The translations under genes and the position numbers were made by a program. From NCBI RefSeq assembly GCF_000317515.1, contig NC_019738.1, forward strand, positions 5,730,001-5,794,000: DNA of 64,000 nucleotides, given 5' to 3'. Of the stretch, positions 36,128 through 45,144 are shown piece by piece. The stretch is from Allocoleopsis franciscana PCC 7113. GTDB taxonomy: Bacteria > Cyanobacteriota > Cyanobacteriia > Cyanobacteriales > Coleofasciculaceae. Each line of letters opens with the position of its first letter. Within the stretch, counting starts at the first letter, position 1. The notes beneath the pieces were generated by a model. That model did not search any database and was not told where the DNA came from. It saw only the letters and a list, made by a program, of their open reading frames with translations.

Positions 36128-36370
36128 TTAGACGGTTTCACCACTACTTGCTTGAGGCATCGCTTCAATGAGTGCCCGAAGCACCTTGTTTACTGACTCC
36201 GGTGTTGAGAAAACCTCGGCAACATCCTCATCCAAAACAACAACTGTTAACTTTGGCTTTTCACTTCGATTGGCAAAGCGGTTAGGTTTTGCTTTTTTGT
36301 AATCAAAGCCGTACTCTGGCAAAAGCTCATCTTCAGAGTTGGAAGGTTGTTCAAAAGGCGTTTTGTTCAT
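36128..36370 (-). CDS. BrnA-type antitoxin
   Basis: An 80-residue protein (DELLPEYGFDYKKAKPNRFA, then KLTVVVLDEDVAEVFSTPES and NKVLRALIEAM). The PEYxFDYxKAKPNRF opening and ribbon-helix-helix-like C-terminal part are typical of the partner of BrnT in cyanobacteria. It starts at ATG 36370, inside the toxin gene's end (20-bp overlap), so translation is coupled. In this order the toxin comes first, as usual for brnTA. Confidence 0.8.
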   Translation of the reverse strand: MNKTPFEQPSNSEDELLPEYGFDYKKAKPNRFANRSEKPKLTVVVLDEDVAEVFSTPESVNKVLRALIEAMPQASSGETV

Positions 36371-36629
36371 AATCTTCACGTTCCCTACGAGTGGCGAGAC
36401 GGGCACTAATGATACGAATTGCATTGGGACGTTCAGTATAGCTAACTAGCAGCAACCGATTGTTTCGAGAGTGACCGATAATAATTTCCCGATGCTCATC
36501 TACTGAATGCTCCTCATCATCAAAGATTAGGGCAAGTGGATTATCGAAAACTGTCTTTGCTTCTTCAAAACTCACACCATGCTTTTTTTGGTTAGTAGCT
36601 GCCTTGGTTTCGTCCCATTCAAACTCCAT
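36351..36629 (-). CDS. BrnT-type ribonuclease toxin
   Basis: A 92-residue protein: MEFEWDETKAATNQKKHGVS, FEEAKTVFDNPLALIFDDEE, REIIIGHSRNNRLLLVSYTE, then RIISARLATRREREDYE. These are the BrnT hallmarks (the N-K-K-H-G-V-x-F-E-E-A core and the I-S-A-R-x-A-x-R-x-E-R-x-x-Y end). The in-frame extension to 36689 is not conserved. BrnT cuts RNA and is held by BrnA. Confidence 0.9.
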   Translation of the reverse strand: MEFEWDETKAATNQKKHGVSFEEAKTVFDNPLALIFDDEEHSVDEHREIIIGHSRNNRLLLVSYTERPNAIRIISARLATRREREDYEQNAF

Positions 36630-36828
36630 GCCCAGACTGTAATGTTCTACATAGTTTTCCTGAACAGTACAAACAATATCACTTGGCATCAGTTATGAGC
36701 AAAGACCTTGGGTTTCCTTGCTCCTAGGGAACCGCTACGCTAACGTCAACTTAACCTACGGTGATGGGGATCACCATTATGATGTGTGATAGCATACGGA
36801 CGCAATCAAAAAATATTAGTTCATTCCT

Positions 36829-37224
36829 ATGAACCGTGGACAAAGACTTAGCTTGAAGCATCTCTGGGAAGAGTTATTAATCAAGATATTTGTTGACAAT
36901 ATACTTTTATATAAATTTGTTAAATGCCATAGATTAAGTTCACGCTCATTCTTTGTGAGGAATCGTCAGTTTCATGTCTGTGCTAGATGTACAGGTTTGA
37001 TAGTGGGATACACAGTATCGCCTATATTTTTATTGTTCAGTGAATTCGCATCTAAGCTGTTTGTAGTATTCTGTACAGCACTTGCTATAGATGGGGTTAC
37101 ACAACTACTAGGCTGGAGATACTCAAATAATAAACTAAGGTTTGCCACTGGTTTTATGACAGGTGCAACTTCACTCTCATTTCTATGGTTTATTATTCGT
37201 CACCTCGCTCTAAAGTTACGTTAA
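36829..37224 (+). CDS. DUF2085 membrane protein
   Basis: A 131-residue protein with the DUF2085 signature CHRLSSRSFFVRNRQFHVCARCTGLIVGY (given here as CHRLSSRSFF plus VCARCTGLIVGY) followed by three hydrophobic segments. The conserved Cys/His/Cys pattern suggests a metal or redox site at the membrane. The function is unknown. It runs 32 bp into the oppositely transcribed small gene. Confidence 0.82.
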   Translation: MNRGQRLSLKHLWEELLIKIFVDNILLYKFVKCHRLSSRSFFVRNRQFHVCARCTGLIVGYTVSPIFLLFSEFASKLFVVFCTALAIDGVTQLLGWRYSNNKLRFATGFMTGATSLSFLWFIIRHLALKLR

Positions 37225-37432
37225 TGTAGCCATCTGTTGATCCAGCACAAAACGCAAGCGGAAGACACAGAACAGCTAGGCAGCAAGCATTTCCTCCTTT
37301 GAACTTTCCATGTGTAATCGTTTCACTTGCTACTCTCCACCCCTGACCCCCATAAGTTTGTAGTGCTTGCAACTTCTCAGCTTGGCCCTTGGCATTGTTC
37401 GGGAATTGCAAATTTGTATATTCTTTCGGCAT
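37193..37432 (-). CDS. DUF4177-like small protein with hydrophobic segment
   Basis: A 79-residue protein (EYTNLQFPNNAKGQAEKLQA, then YGGQGWRVASETITHGKFKG and CCLAVLCLPLAFCAGSTDGY). The LNxYGxxGWxVxS pattern is that of small DUF4177-type domains. A cysteine-rich hydrophobic stretch interrupts the expected last strand (YINVTLERGDE). It overlaps tail-to-tail with the DUF2085 gene. Confidence 0.55.
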   Translation of the reverse strand: MPKEYTNLQFPNNAKGQAEKLQALQTYGGQGWRVASETITHGKFKGGNACCLAVLCLPLAFCAGSTDGYINVTLERGDE

Positions 37433-37547
37433 TAATACTCTTGATCTTCAAATCACCATCTACTAACTTCATAACTTCCACAGAACAGACACGCCAGTAA
37501 AGTAAAATTTTCTTAACACTCCACATCTGCTCACCCCCCTTCACCCC

Positions 37548-39059
37548 ATGCTCTGCGACTACCTGGTACAAATCCTGACGGCTCGTGTCTACGATGTCGC
37601 CCAAGAAACGCCCCTAGAATACGCCCCAAACCTATCTGCACGCCTCAATAACAAACTCCTGCTCAAGCGGGAGGATATGCAATCCGTCTTTTCCTTCAAG
37701 CTGCGGGGTGCTTACAACAAGATGGCGCAACTGCCGCCGGATTTGCTAGCACAGGGTGTCATTGCCGCATCTGCCGGGAACCATGCCCAAGGAGTCGCCC
37801 TTGCTGCCCGTCAGCTAGGAACGCAAGCCATTATCGTCATGCCCGTAACCACACCCCAGGTTAAGGTAGACGCCGTTAAAGCCCGTGGGGGAGAGGTGGT
37901 GTTGCATGGGGATACCTACGATGATGCCTATGCGTATGCCCGTCAACTGGAAGCAGACAAGGGATTAACCTTCATTCACCCCTTTGACGATCCGCATGTG
38001 ATTGCCGGACAGGGAACGATTGGGATGGAAATTCTACGACAATACCAGCAACCCATCCATGCCATTTTTGTGGCAATTGGTGGTGGCGGATTAATCTCTG
38101 GGATTGGGGCATATGTGAAACGGTTGCGTCCCGAAATCAAGATTATTGGCGTTGAACCCGTCGATGCTGATGCTATGTCTCAATCCCTCAAAGCAGGGAA
38201 ACGGGTACGCTTGTCGAATGTGGGTTTATTTGCCGATGGGGTTGCGGTGCGGGAAGTGGGGGAAGAAACCTTCCGCCTGTGTCAGCAGTATGTGGATGAA
38301 ATCATTTTGGTGGATACGGATGACACCTGTGCCGCGATAAAAGACGTGTTTGAGGATACGCGATCAATTTTAGAACCCGCCGGAGCACTTGCGATCGCAG
38401 CCGCTAAAGCCTACACCGAACGGGAACAAATCCAAGGCCAAACCTTAATTGCTGTTGCCTGCGGTGCTAACATGAACTTCGATCGCCTCCGCTTTGTCGC
38501 AGAACGAGCCGAGTTTGGCGAACGCCGCGAAGCTATTTTTGCCGTCACGATACCCGAAGAACCAGGCAGTTTGCGTAAGTTCTGTGACTGTATGGGCAAG
38601 CGCAACCTCACAGAGTTTAACTATCGTATTGCGGATCAAAAAGAAGCCCATATTTTTGTCGGTGTGCAAATTCAAAATCGTGCTGACGCCGCAAAAATGG
38701 TTGCATCTTTTGAAGCTTGTGGATTCAAAACTCTGGATTTAACCGATGATGAACTGACGAAAATGCATCTGCGGCACATGGTAGGTGGACATTCTCCTCT
38801 TGCCAACCATGAATTGCTCTATCGGTTTGAGTTTCCTGAACGTCCAGGGGCATTAATGAAGTTTGTCGGTTCTATGAGTCCTAATTGGAATATTAGTCTG
38901 TTTCACTACCGCAACAATGGGGCAGATTATGGGCGAATTGTGGTGGGAATGCAAGTACCCCCCCATGAGATGGAACAGTGGCAGGCATTTCTTGATACGC
39001 TGGGTTATCGTTATTGGGATGAAAACAAGAATCCGGCGTATAAGTTGTTTTTGGGGTAG
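37548..39059 (+). CDS. ilvA: Threonine ammonia-lyase, biosynthetic
   Basis: It deaminates threonine to 2-oxobutanoate, the first step of isoleucine synthesis. The 503-residue protein has a PLP domain with Schiff-base lysine K51 in FSFKLRGAYNKM, SAGNHAQGVALAA, the PLP phosphate loop VAIGGGGLISGIG and VACGANMNFDRLRFV. Two C-terminal ACT-like domains (about 325-405 and 418-503) give isoleucine/valine control. The length is normal for the two-domain regulatory form. ATG 37548 fits the N-terminus. A relic of its active-site DNA lies at 36041. Confidence 0.96.
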   Translation: MLCDYLVQILTARVYDVAQETPLEYAPNLSARLNNKLLLKREDMQSVFSFKLRGAYNKMAQLPPDLLAQGVIAASAGNHAQGVALAARQLGTQAIIVMPVTTPQVKVDAVKARGGEVVLHGDTYDDAYAYARQLEADKGLTFIHPFDDPHVIAGQGTIGMEILRQYQQPIHAIFVAIGGGGLISGIGAYVKRLRPEIKIIGVEPVDADAMSQSLKAGKRVRLSNVGLFADGVAVREVGEETFRLCQQYVDEIILVDTDDTCAAIKDVFEDTRSILEPAGALAIAAAKAYTEREQIQGQTLIAVACGANMNFDRLRFVAERAEFGERREAIFAVTIPEEPGSLRKFCDCMGKRNLTEFNYRIADQKEAHIFVGVQIQNRADAAKMVASFEACGFKTLDLTDDELTKMHLRHMVGGHSPLANHELLYRFEFPERPGALMKFVGSMSPNWNISLFHYRNNGADYGRIVVGMQVPPHEMEQWQAFLDTLGYRYWDENKNPAYKLFLG

Positions 39060-39172
39060 GAACGATACAATTTTGGCAGAGTGGCAAGGATACCAAATCC
39101 AAAGCGATGACCACATAAATTCAGTTCTTGATATGACTCCTCGATATACCCGTTAAGTGCGAGGTAACCACA

Positions 39173-39787
39173 ATGAACCGCCCAAAAATTCTCCGTCCAG
39201 AGGAGAGTTATACCTTTGCTAAATATTTCGAGCTTGCCTACGATATTGAGGATATATTAGCGGATTTAGATTGTCGCTTTGAGCGCACGTTGTTAACTCT
39301 TCCCAAAACAGATCAGGTAATTCCAGAAATCAACGAACTACGTCAGCAAATTCTAGACGGAATACAGTATGTCAGTATAACAAGCGAACAAGCACGACGG
39401 GAATTTTTGATTGCACCGATTATCCGGCAAATTTGCCGTCAAACTCACCAGCGAGTCCGTGTTGAATATCCGATTACTGTCAATGACTGGCTCAAGGGTA
39501 CATTGGATTATTATTTTCCAGATTTGCTGGTGATTGAAGCAAAGCGAGATAATCTTGATAATGGTTTCACTCAACTCGCCGTTGAACTGATTGCCTTGGA
39601 TCAATGGACAAACTCTGATACACCCATTCTTTATGGGGCTGTTACCACTGGGAATGATTGGCGGTTTGGTGAATTTCACCGACAACAACGACAAATTATT
39701 CAGGATCTCAAGCTGTATCGCGTTCCGGAAGAGTTAGAGCTATTGATCGGTATTCTCATTGGTTTACTCAGTAAAGAATCAGGGTAG
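39173..39787 (+). CDS. Hypothetical protein with PD-(D/E)XK-like core
   Basis: A 204-residue protein. TLDYYFPDLLVIEAKRDNLD near residues 110-129 matches the D...E-x-K core of PD-(D/E)XK nucleases, followed by a helix GFTQLAVELIALDQW. The N-terminal part (ILRPEESYTFAKYFELAYDI; DILADLDCRF) is unassigned. It could be a nuclease or a non-catalytic relative. About 180 bp at its start (39157-39336) is duplicated at 48428-48607 with roughly 95% identity. Confidence 0.65.
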   Translation: MNRPKILRPEESYTFAKYFELAYDIEDILADLDCRFERTLLTLPKTDQVIPEINELRQQILDGIQYVSITSEQARREFLIAPIIRQICRQTHQRVRVEYPITVNDWLKGTLDYYFPDLLVIEAKRDNLDNGFTQLAVELIALDQWTNSDTPILYGAVTTGNDWRFGEFHRQQRQIIQDLKLYRVPEELELLIGILIGLLSKESG

Positions 39788-39854
39788 GGTGATTTCATTA
39801 CAGGTAGATGCTACACCTTCTGACATCTTGCACCACTCTCAATAAACCCGATAT

Positions 39855-39914
39855 CCCGCCCGGAACTTAAGTTCCGGGCTAATAGCTTAAGTCCATTGAA
39901 ATGGACTGAAATCC
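39855..39914. repeat. Partial copy of the CCCGCCCGGA-type MITE
   Basis: CCCGGAACTTAAGTTCCGGG is a perfect palindrome, followed by GCTAATAGCTTAAGTCCATT and then a second hairpin AGTCCATT/AATGGACT ending GAAATCC. It matches, in reverse complement, the right part of the element at 45408-45543. It lacks the other half. It occupies the gap 39788-39956 beyond the flv1 stop and might act as its terminator. Confidence 0.65.
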
Positions 39915-39956
39915 TTTTGTCCAAAGTCCAAGATGTCGAGCGGTTTGAGCACGACC

Positions 39957-41687
39957 TCAGTAATGACTGCCCGATTTGCGGTGATGCACTGCCGTCATCC
40001 CCGTAGACTGTATCACCTTACCATTGTCAACAACCGCATAAACCAGCCAGTGGTCGCCGCAATCCATCCGACTCTTAACCGTGCATTCCAAATAGGCGAG
40101 GGCGTCATTGATAATCGGACAGCCATTTTCAGCGTCCTGCGTATCTAAACCCGCAAAACGGTCTTCCCCCGGAGCAAAAGGTTTGAGGAAGTGCCGCCTC
40201 ACGTTCATCCCTTCCTTCAAAATATTCAAGACAAATTTATCTCCCGTATGAGTCAGAGACTCCACCGCCCGATCCTTTGCGATCGCAACAGTCAAACCAG
40301 GGGGATTAAAACTCGCTTGCGTCACCCAGGATGCCAGCATGGCGCTACTCACCTCGCCGCGCTTGGCAGCTAACACGCAAACAGAACCGACAACTTGCCC
40401 CACTGCTTGTGCGGTACGGTCAATTTGGGAGTTACTAACCGGTTGCGAGGGAGTGCGGAATTTCTTGGACTTTTTCAACGACTGAGCAAAATCCGTTCCC
40501 GATTCTTTGCACTGTTGCAGGGTGAGATCATCGGGTTTGAACTTGACCCGAATCGTATCAAAGCCGAGGCGATAACCCGCATCTTGGAGTTTGCTTTCAA
40601 TCTCATCAACCGCTTCCCCACTCCAGCCATAAGAACCAAACACACCCGCTAACTTGGTTTTGGCAGCAGTGGAGAGGACAGTCCCCAAGGCGGTTTGGAC
40701 TTGGGTCGGCATGTGTCCCCCTAGAGTAGGAGAACCGATGATAAAGCCATCGCATTTTTGCACGGCGGCTTCAATTTCTGCCGGATCGGTGAATTCACAG
40801 TTAATGGTTTCTACACCGACACCTGCTTTGGTAATGCCTTTTGCGATCGCTTGCGCCAGCGTTGCCGTATTCCCGTAAGCGGATGCATAAATTAGCGCTA
40901 CTGTCAAGTCTTGCTCTTTCTGCTGCTGGCTCCACGTCCGATAGTCGTGGGTGAGTCGGCTGAGGCTGTAGCGTACAATTGAGCCGTGACCAGGAGCATA
41001 CATCTTGGCTGAGAAAGCCGCCAATTTATCAAGGGCGACTTCCACCTGCCGGGATTGAGAGGCGTGCAGGCAATCATAGTAAAAGCGTCGGTCTTCATCT
41101 AACGCTTTCCAGTTATCATCGAAAACTTCATCAGCGCAGACATGGCAACCAAAGAGTTTATCGGTAAACAGGATACGAGTAGCTGGGTCATAGGTGCAAA
41201 GTCCATCCGGCCAGCGTGGGGTGGGAACGGAGATAAATTGGAGTTGATGAGAGTTACCCAAGTATAAGGTGTCTTCCGCCCTGGGTAGCCAAATTTTTAA
41301 TAAGTTCTGGTACTCTCTTAGGGCACTTTGCAATGCGATCGCACCCGGTTTAGAGCAAACAAATGTAACTTGTGGCGCTAACTCTAGCAACGCTTTGATC
41401 GTCACCATCCGGTTTGGGTTGACGTGACCCAAAATTACATAATCCAACTGCTGCAACTCTAAAGACTCTTGCATTTGGTGCAGGAAAGTCTCGGTAAACG
41501 ACTCACCCGGCGGGTCGATAAGGGCAGTTTTATCGGCTTTAATGAGATAGGAATTGGCAGTGGTGCCGCGTTGTAGGGAGTATTCGACTTCAAATTTGAG
41601 TCTGTCCCAAGTGCGCGATCGCAAAATAGTAGTATCGGCAGCAGCGATCAAGGCGACTTGAACATCGCGAGGTTTAATATCCAGCAT
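39957..41687 (-). CDS. flv1: Flavodiiron protein, Flv1 type
   Basis: A 576-residue three-module protein: metallo-beta-lactamase-like domain (about 1-250), flavodoxin domain (about 260-400, ALIYASAYGNTATLAQAI) and C-terminal flavin reductase domain (about 425-576, SSAMLASWVTQASF). The canonical iron ligands are changed: H88-N90-N92-R93 in HVNPNR, then R159 and K178, with H235 kept. That is the pattern of the Flv1/Flv2 class, which pairs with a canonical partner to reduce O2 to water at the photosystem I acceptor side. I favour Flv1 because the canonical partner is 5 kb away and no Flv2-4 operon genes are present. Confidence 0.85.
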   Translation of the reverse strand: MLDIKPRDVQVALIAAADTTILRSRTWDRLKFEVEYSLQRGTTANSYLIKADKTALIDPPGESFTETFLHQMQESLELQQLDYVILGHVNPNRMVTIKALLELAPQVTFVCSKPGAIALQSALREYQNLLKIWLPRAEDTLYLGNSHQLQFISVPTPRWPDGLCTYDPATRILFTDKLFGCHVCADEVFDDNWKALDEDRRFYYDCLHASQSRQVEVALDKLAAFSAKMYAPGHGSIVRYSLSRLTHDYRTWSQQQKEQDLTVALIYASAYGNTATLAQAIAKGITKAGVGVETINCEFTDPAEIEAAVQKCDGFIIGSPTLGGHMPTQVQTALGTVLSTAAKTKLAGVFGSYGWSGEAVDEIESKLQDAGYRLGFDTIRVKFKPDDLTLQQCKESGTDFAQSLKKSKKFRTPSQPVSNSQIDRTAQAVGQVVGSVCVLAAKRGEVSSAMLASWVTQASFNPPGLTVAIAKDRAVESLTHTGDKFVLNILKEGMNVRRHFLKPFAPGEDRFAGLDTQDAENGCPIINDALAYLECTVKSRMDCGDHWLVYAVVDNGKVIQSTGMTAVHHRKSGSHY

Positions 41688-41770
41688 GGCTTTAATCCTC
41701 TAGTTGATAGTTTGTAACTGGTTAAATGATGGAGTTCGAGTACATTTTCCCAACCCTCAAGTCCACCGTT

Positions 41771-42358
41771 TCAATCTTGATGCCCCGAACCGTTCGTCCC
41801 GTTTGCAATAAGAGAAGTAAGGGGTTGAGAATTTAGATTAGTTGCCGTTTCAATGGCGTTAGATGAGTTATCTGTTGCTAGGAGATTATTCCTGATTGAC
41901 AATCGTTTTTCAGGGTCAACTCCTTTAAAAGTTGGTGGAAGCCAAACTCGAACCACAAGCAAGGCTGCCATCACCAGCAAGAACGCACAGGCGGCTAAAA
42001 TTTGAATCCAGGATGTTTCTAGAACTCCCCGCACGATAACTTCTCGGAGAACGGAAACAATGGATACTTCTACGGCTACTCCTATCGAAACTCGCTGCTC
42101 TTGTAAGTAAATGATCAGCAGTCGGAATAGCTCAACTAAAATCAACAAAAATAGGATATCTGAAGTAACACCTGGAAAATCAAGTGGAGGCAACAGCTCA
42201 AAAAACATCTCTCGTAGCTGGATTGCCATCAAGGCGAATAGAGCGATACACAGGGAAACTACAAATAAGTCTTGGATGGTTTCCAGTATGCGGACGATGC
42301 GATTCCGCTTCAACCATTCGTAGCCATTACTTGGCGGGTTCGTCAAAGCTTTCTGCAT
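41771..42358 (-). CDS. PsiE-family membrane protein (phosphate-starvation-inducible PsiE)
   Basis: A 195-residue protein with four hydrophobic segments and the PsiE core: IVRILETIQDLFVVSLCIAL, FLLILVELFRLLIIYLQEQR, SIVSVLREVIVRGVLE and ACAFLLVMAALLVVRVW. The C-terminal tail is polar. It lies 83 bp upstream of flv1 on the same strand, so the two may be co-transcribed. The family's biochemical role is unknown. Confidence 0.85.
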   Translation of the reverse strand: MQKALTNPPSNGYEWLKRNRIVRILETIQDLFVVSLCIALFALMAIQLREMFFELLPPLDFPGVTSDILFLLILVELFRLLIIYLQEQRVSIGVAVEVSIVSVLREVIVRGVLETSWIQILAACAFLLVMAALLVVRVWLPPTFKGVDPEKRLSIRNNLLATDNSSNAIETATNLNSQPLTSLIANGTNGSGHQD

Positions 42359-42597
42359 TTGGGATTCCTCTAACCTGTGTCACTGGAATCCAGTTTACAT
42401 TCTCTCTGCTTATAAATTAAGTGGTTATTTATTAAATTTTCTAATCAAATTTATCAGCGTTAATGCGAGGGTTCTCATCCACTCTTTTGCAACTCACCGT
42501 GATGGACGATTAACTCGAATCAATGTACCTGGGTGCGATCGCTCTCTAAAATATTTCTATTCAGATTCATAGGTTATTCATCTCCGACATCCGCTAC

Positions 42598-44919
42598 TTA
42601 CATCTGTTGCTGACGCTTCTTAATCTCATCAATAGGTAATAACAAAGTCTCCTCAATTTCCTTTTTTACCTCATCACTAACCTTACAACCGCTATTGAGG
42701 CAATCTACTAGCAACTGATTAGCATCGTAATACCGCTGAAAGAGTTTATTGTCCTCTTCACTTAACTGCAAGTCATGACCAATATCGCAATGCTCAATCA
42801 TTACATTTATTAATCTTTTAATCCAAGCACTACCGTTAGTTTGCCACCAATTCTTAAATAAATATTCATCTTCTAAATGATAAGGAAACTGGTCTTGTAG
42901 TTTTTTTAACGATCTCTGTAGTTCAGGATAAAAATTAAGGGAAGTATAAGGAGAGGGAAGATAGCCATGAGCAAGGTCATAGTCAAGGGAAAGCTCAGGA
43001 GAAAAAGCATAGTTGTAAGCAAGTTTATAGTCATGAGCGAGGGACTGATCAATCGTAAGGGCTAGATTATCATCAAAGAAACTAGCAAGGCTATCTTGGT
43101 GGCTAAGGTTAAGAGTAAACTGATGATTGAGAGAGCGAGCAAGAGCGAAATAGAAAGCTCGAAGTGCTGCTAGCTTGTAGCTAACATTAACTGAACTACA
43201 TTTCTTACTTATCCATACCAATAAATTCTCAATCTTCTCATTCTCAGTTACAATTAAATCAACTTTCTGTTTCATACATAACAATAAATCATTGGCGTTT
43301 TTTCTCATCTCAATTACTATCAAAAATATTTGTCGCCAGTGTTTTTCGCTGATGTAGCCAACCAAACATTGCCAATCAGCGCGATCGCAAAACCATTTAG
43401 CTGTGAAATACTCTTGAAACGTCAGGTGAGAAAAGGAGTAAATTTCTGGTGCTCTTTCTATCAATAACCCATGCTGCACCTCAATTGACTTAAGGACAGC
43501 CCTGCTATCTCTTTGCAAGCTGTCTATTTGTGCATGAGGTAATGTAAGGAAGTAGTCAGCAATATATTTCTCAATTTCCTCTTGTTTAAAGAAGTAGCGG
43601 TTTTCCTCAAAAGCAACCTTAGCCACATGGGTTAGAAGCGATTTCCTGCCTTCTAAGTCCAGCTTCCCATAAACTTCATCGCGTTCAATGCCCCTTTCAG
43701 CGTCCCATTGTTCTAACAGGATATTTATCCCTCGTTGATAAAGTTCTGAGCGGTTTTTAGAGAACTCTCCTAGATTATTCTTAAAAATCAAGCAGGTAAG
43801 ATTGAGTAAAATCGGCGTTACCGCTAAGTCACGGATGCGCTTATGTTCTGCTAAGCCTAACTTTTCAATAAATTCCTTCGCTCTAGTTTCTCCTGCTTGC
43901 TTGTTATTCTTGGCTTCCGCCACAAACCACTTGTTAGCAAATATCTCAATTTGCGGTTGTTCAAAATCTGCCACTATGACTTGTGTAAATTTTAAATCAC
44001 TGAAGTTGTAGTCTAGGGCATTAGTCCGACAGGTGATAATTATCGAGTTCTTGCGATACTTGCAAAATTCACGAATACGTCTCAGAACTAACTTGCTAAA
44101 ATCTTTTGGCACTTCATCCAAGCCATCGAGCAGTATCAATGCTCTCCCCTGAGTGATTATTGTTTCAGTTGCCTGTGGTTGCTCAACTCCCTCTGTATGA
44201 AATAGATGCTCGATGTAGTTTAGTAAGCTTAATTCTGAATGATTCCTGATTTCGTCAGTAAACTCACTCAGCCTGAGAAAAATTGGCACTCGGTTGGCTT
44301 GTAGCTCACCTTTGTTACATTGAGTTGCTACATAGTAAAGATATGTTGTTTTGCCCGAACCGGGTGCGCCCAAGCACATCACTTTGCACCCATCTGTAAC
44401 TATCTCTAATCCTGGGACTCGTTCACCATGCACTTTGCCTAAGTAAAAGCTTTTAGGGTCATCAGCAATAGGGTCAAAACCTTGCATTCGCTCAGAGATA
44501 TTAAGGGAGCGTAGCTTCGGAATGTCTTCCAGAATGTAGACATCAGTGTAGAGATCGTCAATTGGAACTTGCCGATTGAGCAACTGCATTTCGCCGCAGT
44601 CATATTGAATTTTGTCCCGGTAGAGCGATCGCACCTCCCGCACCAATTCATCAATATCAGAACCTTTGTCCTGCTTTCGTTTCTCTCGTTTGACTGTAAT
44701 AAGGTCTCCCTCTTCCCAAGTCAAACCGAGGAATGAACCTATCCTGTCAGCAGTGGAACGTGTAATAGGTTCGCCCTTGAAAAACTTGGTACGCTGCTGA
44801 CTGCTCAATTTACGGTTGCGTGACGTCACTATCTCCAGCAGTTTTGACTCCGCCCATCCCTCACGGGTGAGAACTTCCCTCGCTTTCCGAATCGCTTGTT
44901 CAGATGCTCGAACATCCAT
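42598..44919 (-). CDS. HTH-NACHT NTPase (STAND family), candidate defence gene
   Basis: The protein is 773 residues. Residues about 20-75 look like a helix-turn-helix (RKLSSQQRTKFFKGEPITRS, then ADRIGSFLGLTWEE). The NACHT module has Walker A GAPGSGKT at 184-191 and LILLDGLDEV at 261-270. A winged-helix part and FSHLTFQEYFTAKWF follow near 490-510. The C-terminus is helical with LAHDYKLAYNYAFSPELSLD. Bacterial NACHT proteins of this kind are known antiphage sensors that oligomerise when triggered. No separate effector domain is visible, so the C-terminus or another protein must act. It is divergent from a small hydrophobic protein across a repeat array. Confidence 0.9.
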   Translation of the reverse strand: MDVRASEQAIRKAREVLTREGWAESKLLEIVTSRNRKLSSQQRTKFFKGEPITRSTADRIGSFLGLTWEEGDLITVKREKRKQDKGSDIDELVREVRSLYRDKIQYDCGEMQLLNRQVPIDDLYTDVYILEDIPKLRSLNISERMQGFDPIADDPKSFYLGKVHGERVPGLEIVTDGCKVMCLGAPGSGKTTYLYYVATQCNKGELQANRVPIFLRLSEFTDEIRNHSELSLLNYIEHLFHTEGVEQPQATETIITQGRALILLDGLDEVPKDFSKLVLRRIREFCKYRKNSIIITCRTNALDYNFSDLKFTQVIVADFEQPQIEIFANKWFVAEAKNNKQAGETRAKEFIEKLGLAEHKRIRDLAVTPILLNLTCLIFKNNLGEFSKNRSELYQRGINILLEQWDAERGIERDEVYGKLDLEGRKSLLTHVAKVAFEENRYFFKQEEIEKYIADYFLTLPHAQIDSLQRDSRAVLKSIEVQHGLLIERAPEIYSFSHLTFQEYFTAKWFCDRADWQCLVGYISEKHWRQIFLIVIEMRKNANDLLLCMKQKVDLIVTENEKIENLLVWISKKCSSVNVSYKLAALRAFYFALARSLNHQFTLNLSHQDSLASFFDDNLALTIDQSLAHDYKLAYNYAFSPELSLDYDLAHGYLPSPYTSLNFYPELQRSLKKLQDQFPYHLEDEYLFKNWWQTNGSAWIKRLINVMIEHCDIGHDLQLSEEDNKLFQRYYDANQLLVDCLNSGCKVSDEVKKEIEETLLLPIDEIKKRQQQM

Positions 44920-44973
44920 GTCCCGCTCTCAAACCTGATCGCACTCTAAATATTAAATATTTATTAAGAAAAT

Positions 44974-45078
44974 TTTGAGTTCAGTTTTGGTATGAATTCA
45001 AACGAACTCAAATCACATTCTACTTACTCAACACTAAACTCAAATCAACTCAAATCACAACTCAAATCAGTTCAAATT
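44974..45078. promoter_or_regulatory. AACTCAAATCA repeat array between NACHT and a divergent small gene
   Basis: Four exact copies of AACTCAAATCA begin at 45005, 45037, 45047 and 45059. A half copy, GTTCAAATT, follows at 45070, and an inverted relative (TTTTGAGTTCAG) lies at about 44974. Three of the copies are spaced 10-12 bp, one helical turn. The array covers most of the 225-bp divergent promoter region, where an operator would be. The NACHT protein's own HTH is an obvious candidate binder, by inference. Confidence 0.6.
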
Positions 45079-45144
45079 ATTGCTCCACAAGGGCTTCAGG
45101 CTTTGAGTGTCATGCTGTTGGAAGTTCACTAGGAGCAAAATTTC

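Noticed and set aside
45005-45069. AACTCAAATCA copies as a CRISPR array or plasmid origin
   Set aside because: Units are only 11 bp with almost no spacers, and no replication gene is adjacent. A promoter operator fits better, although plasmid-type iterons cannot be excluded.
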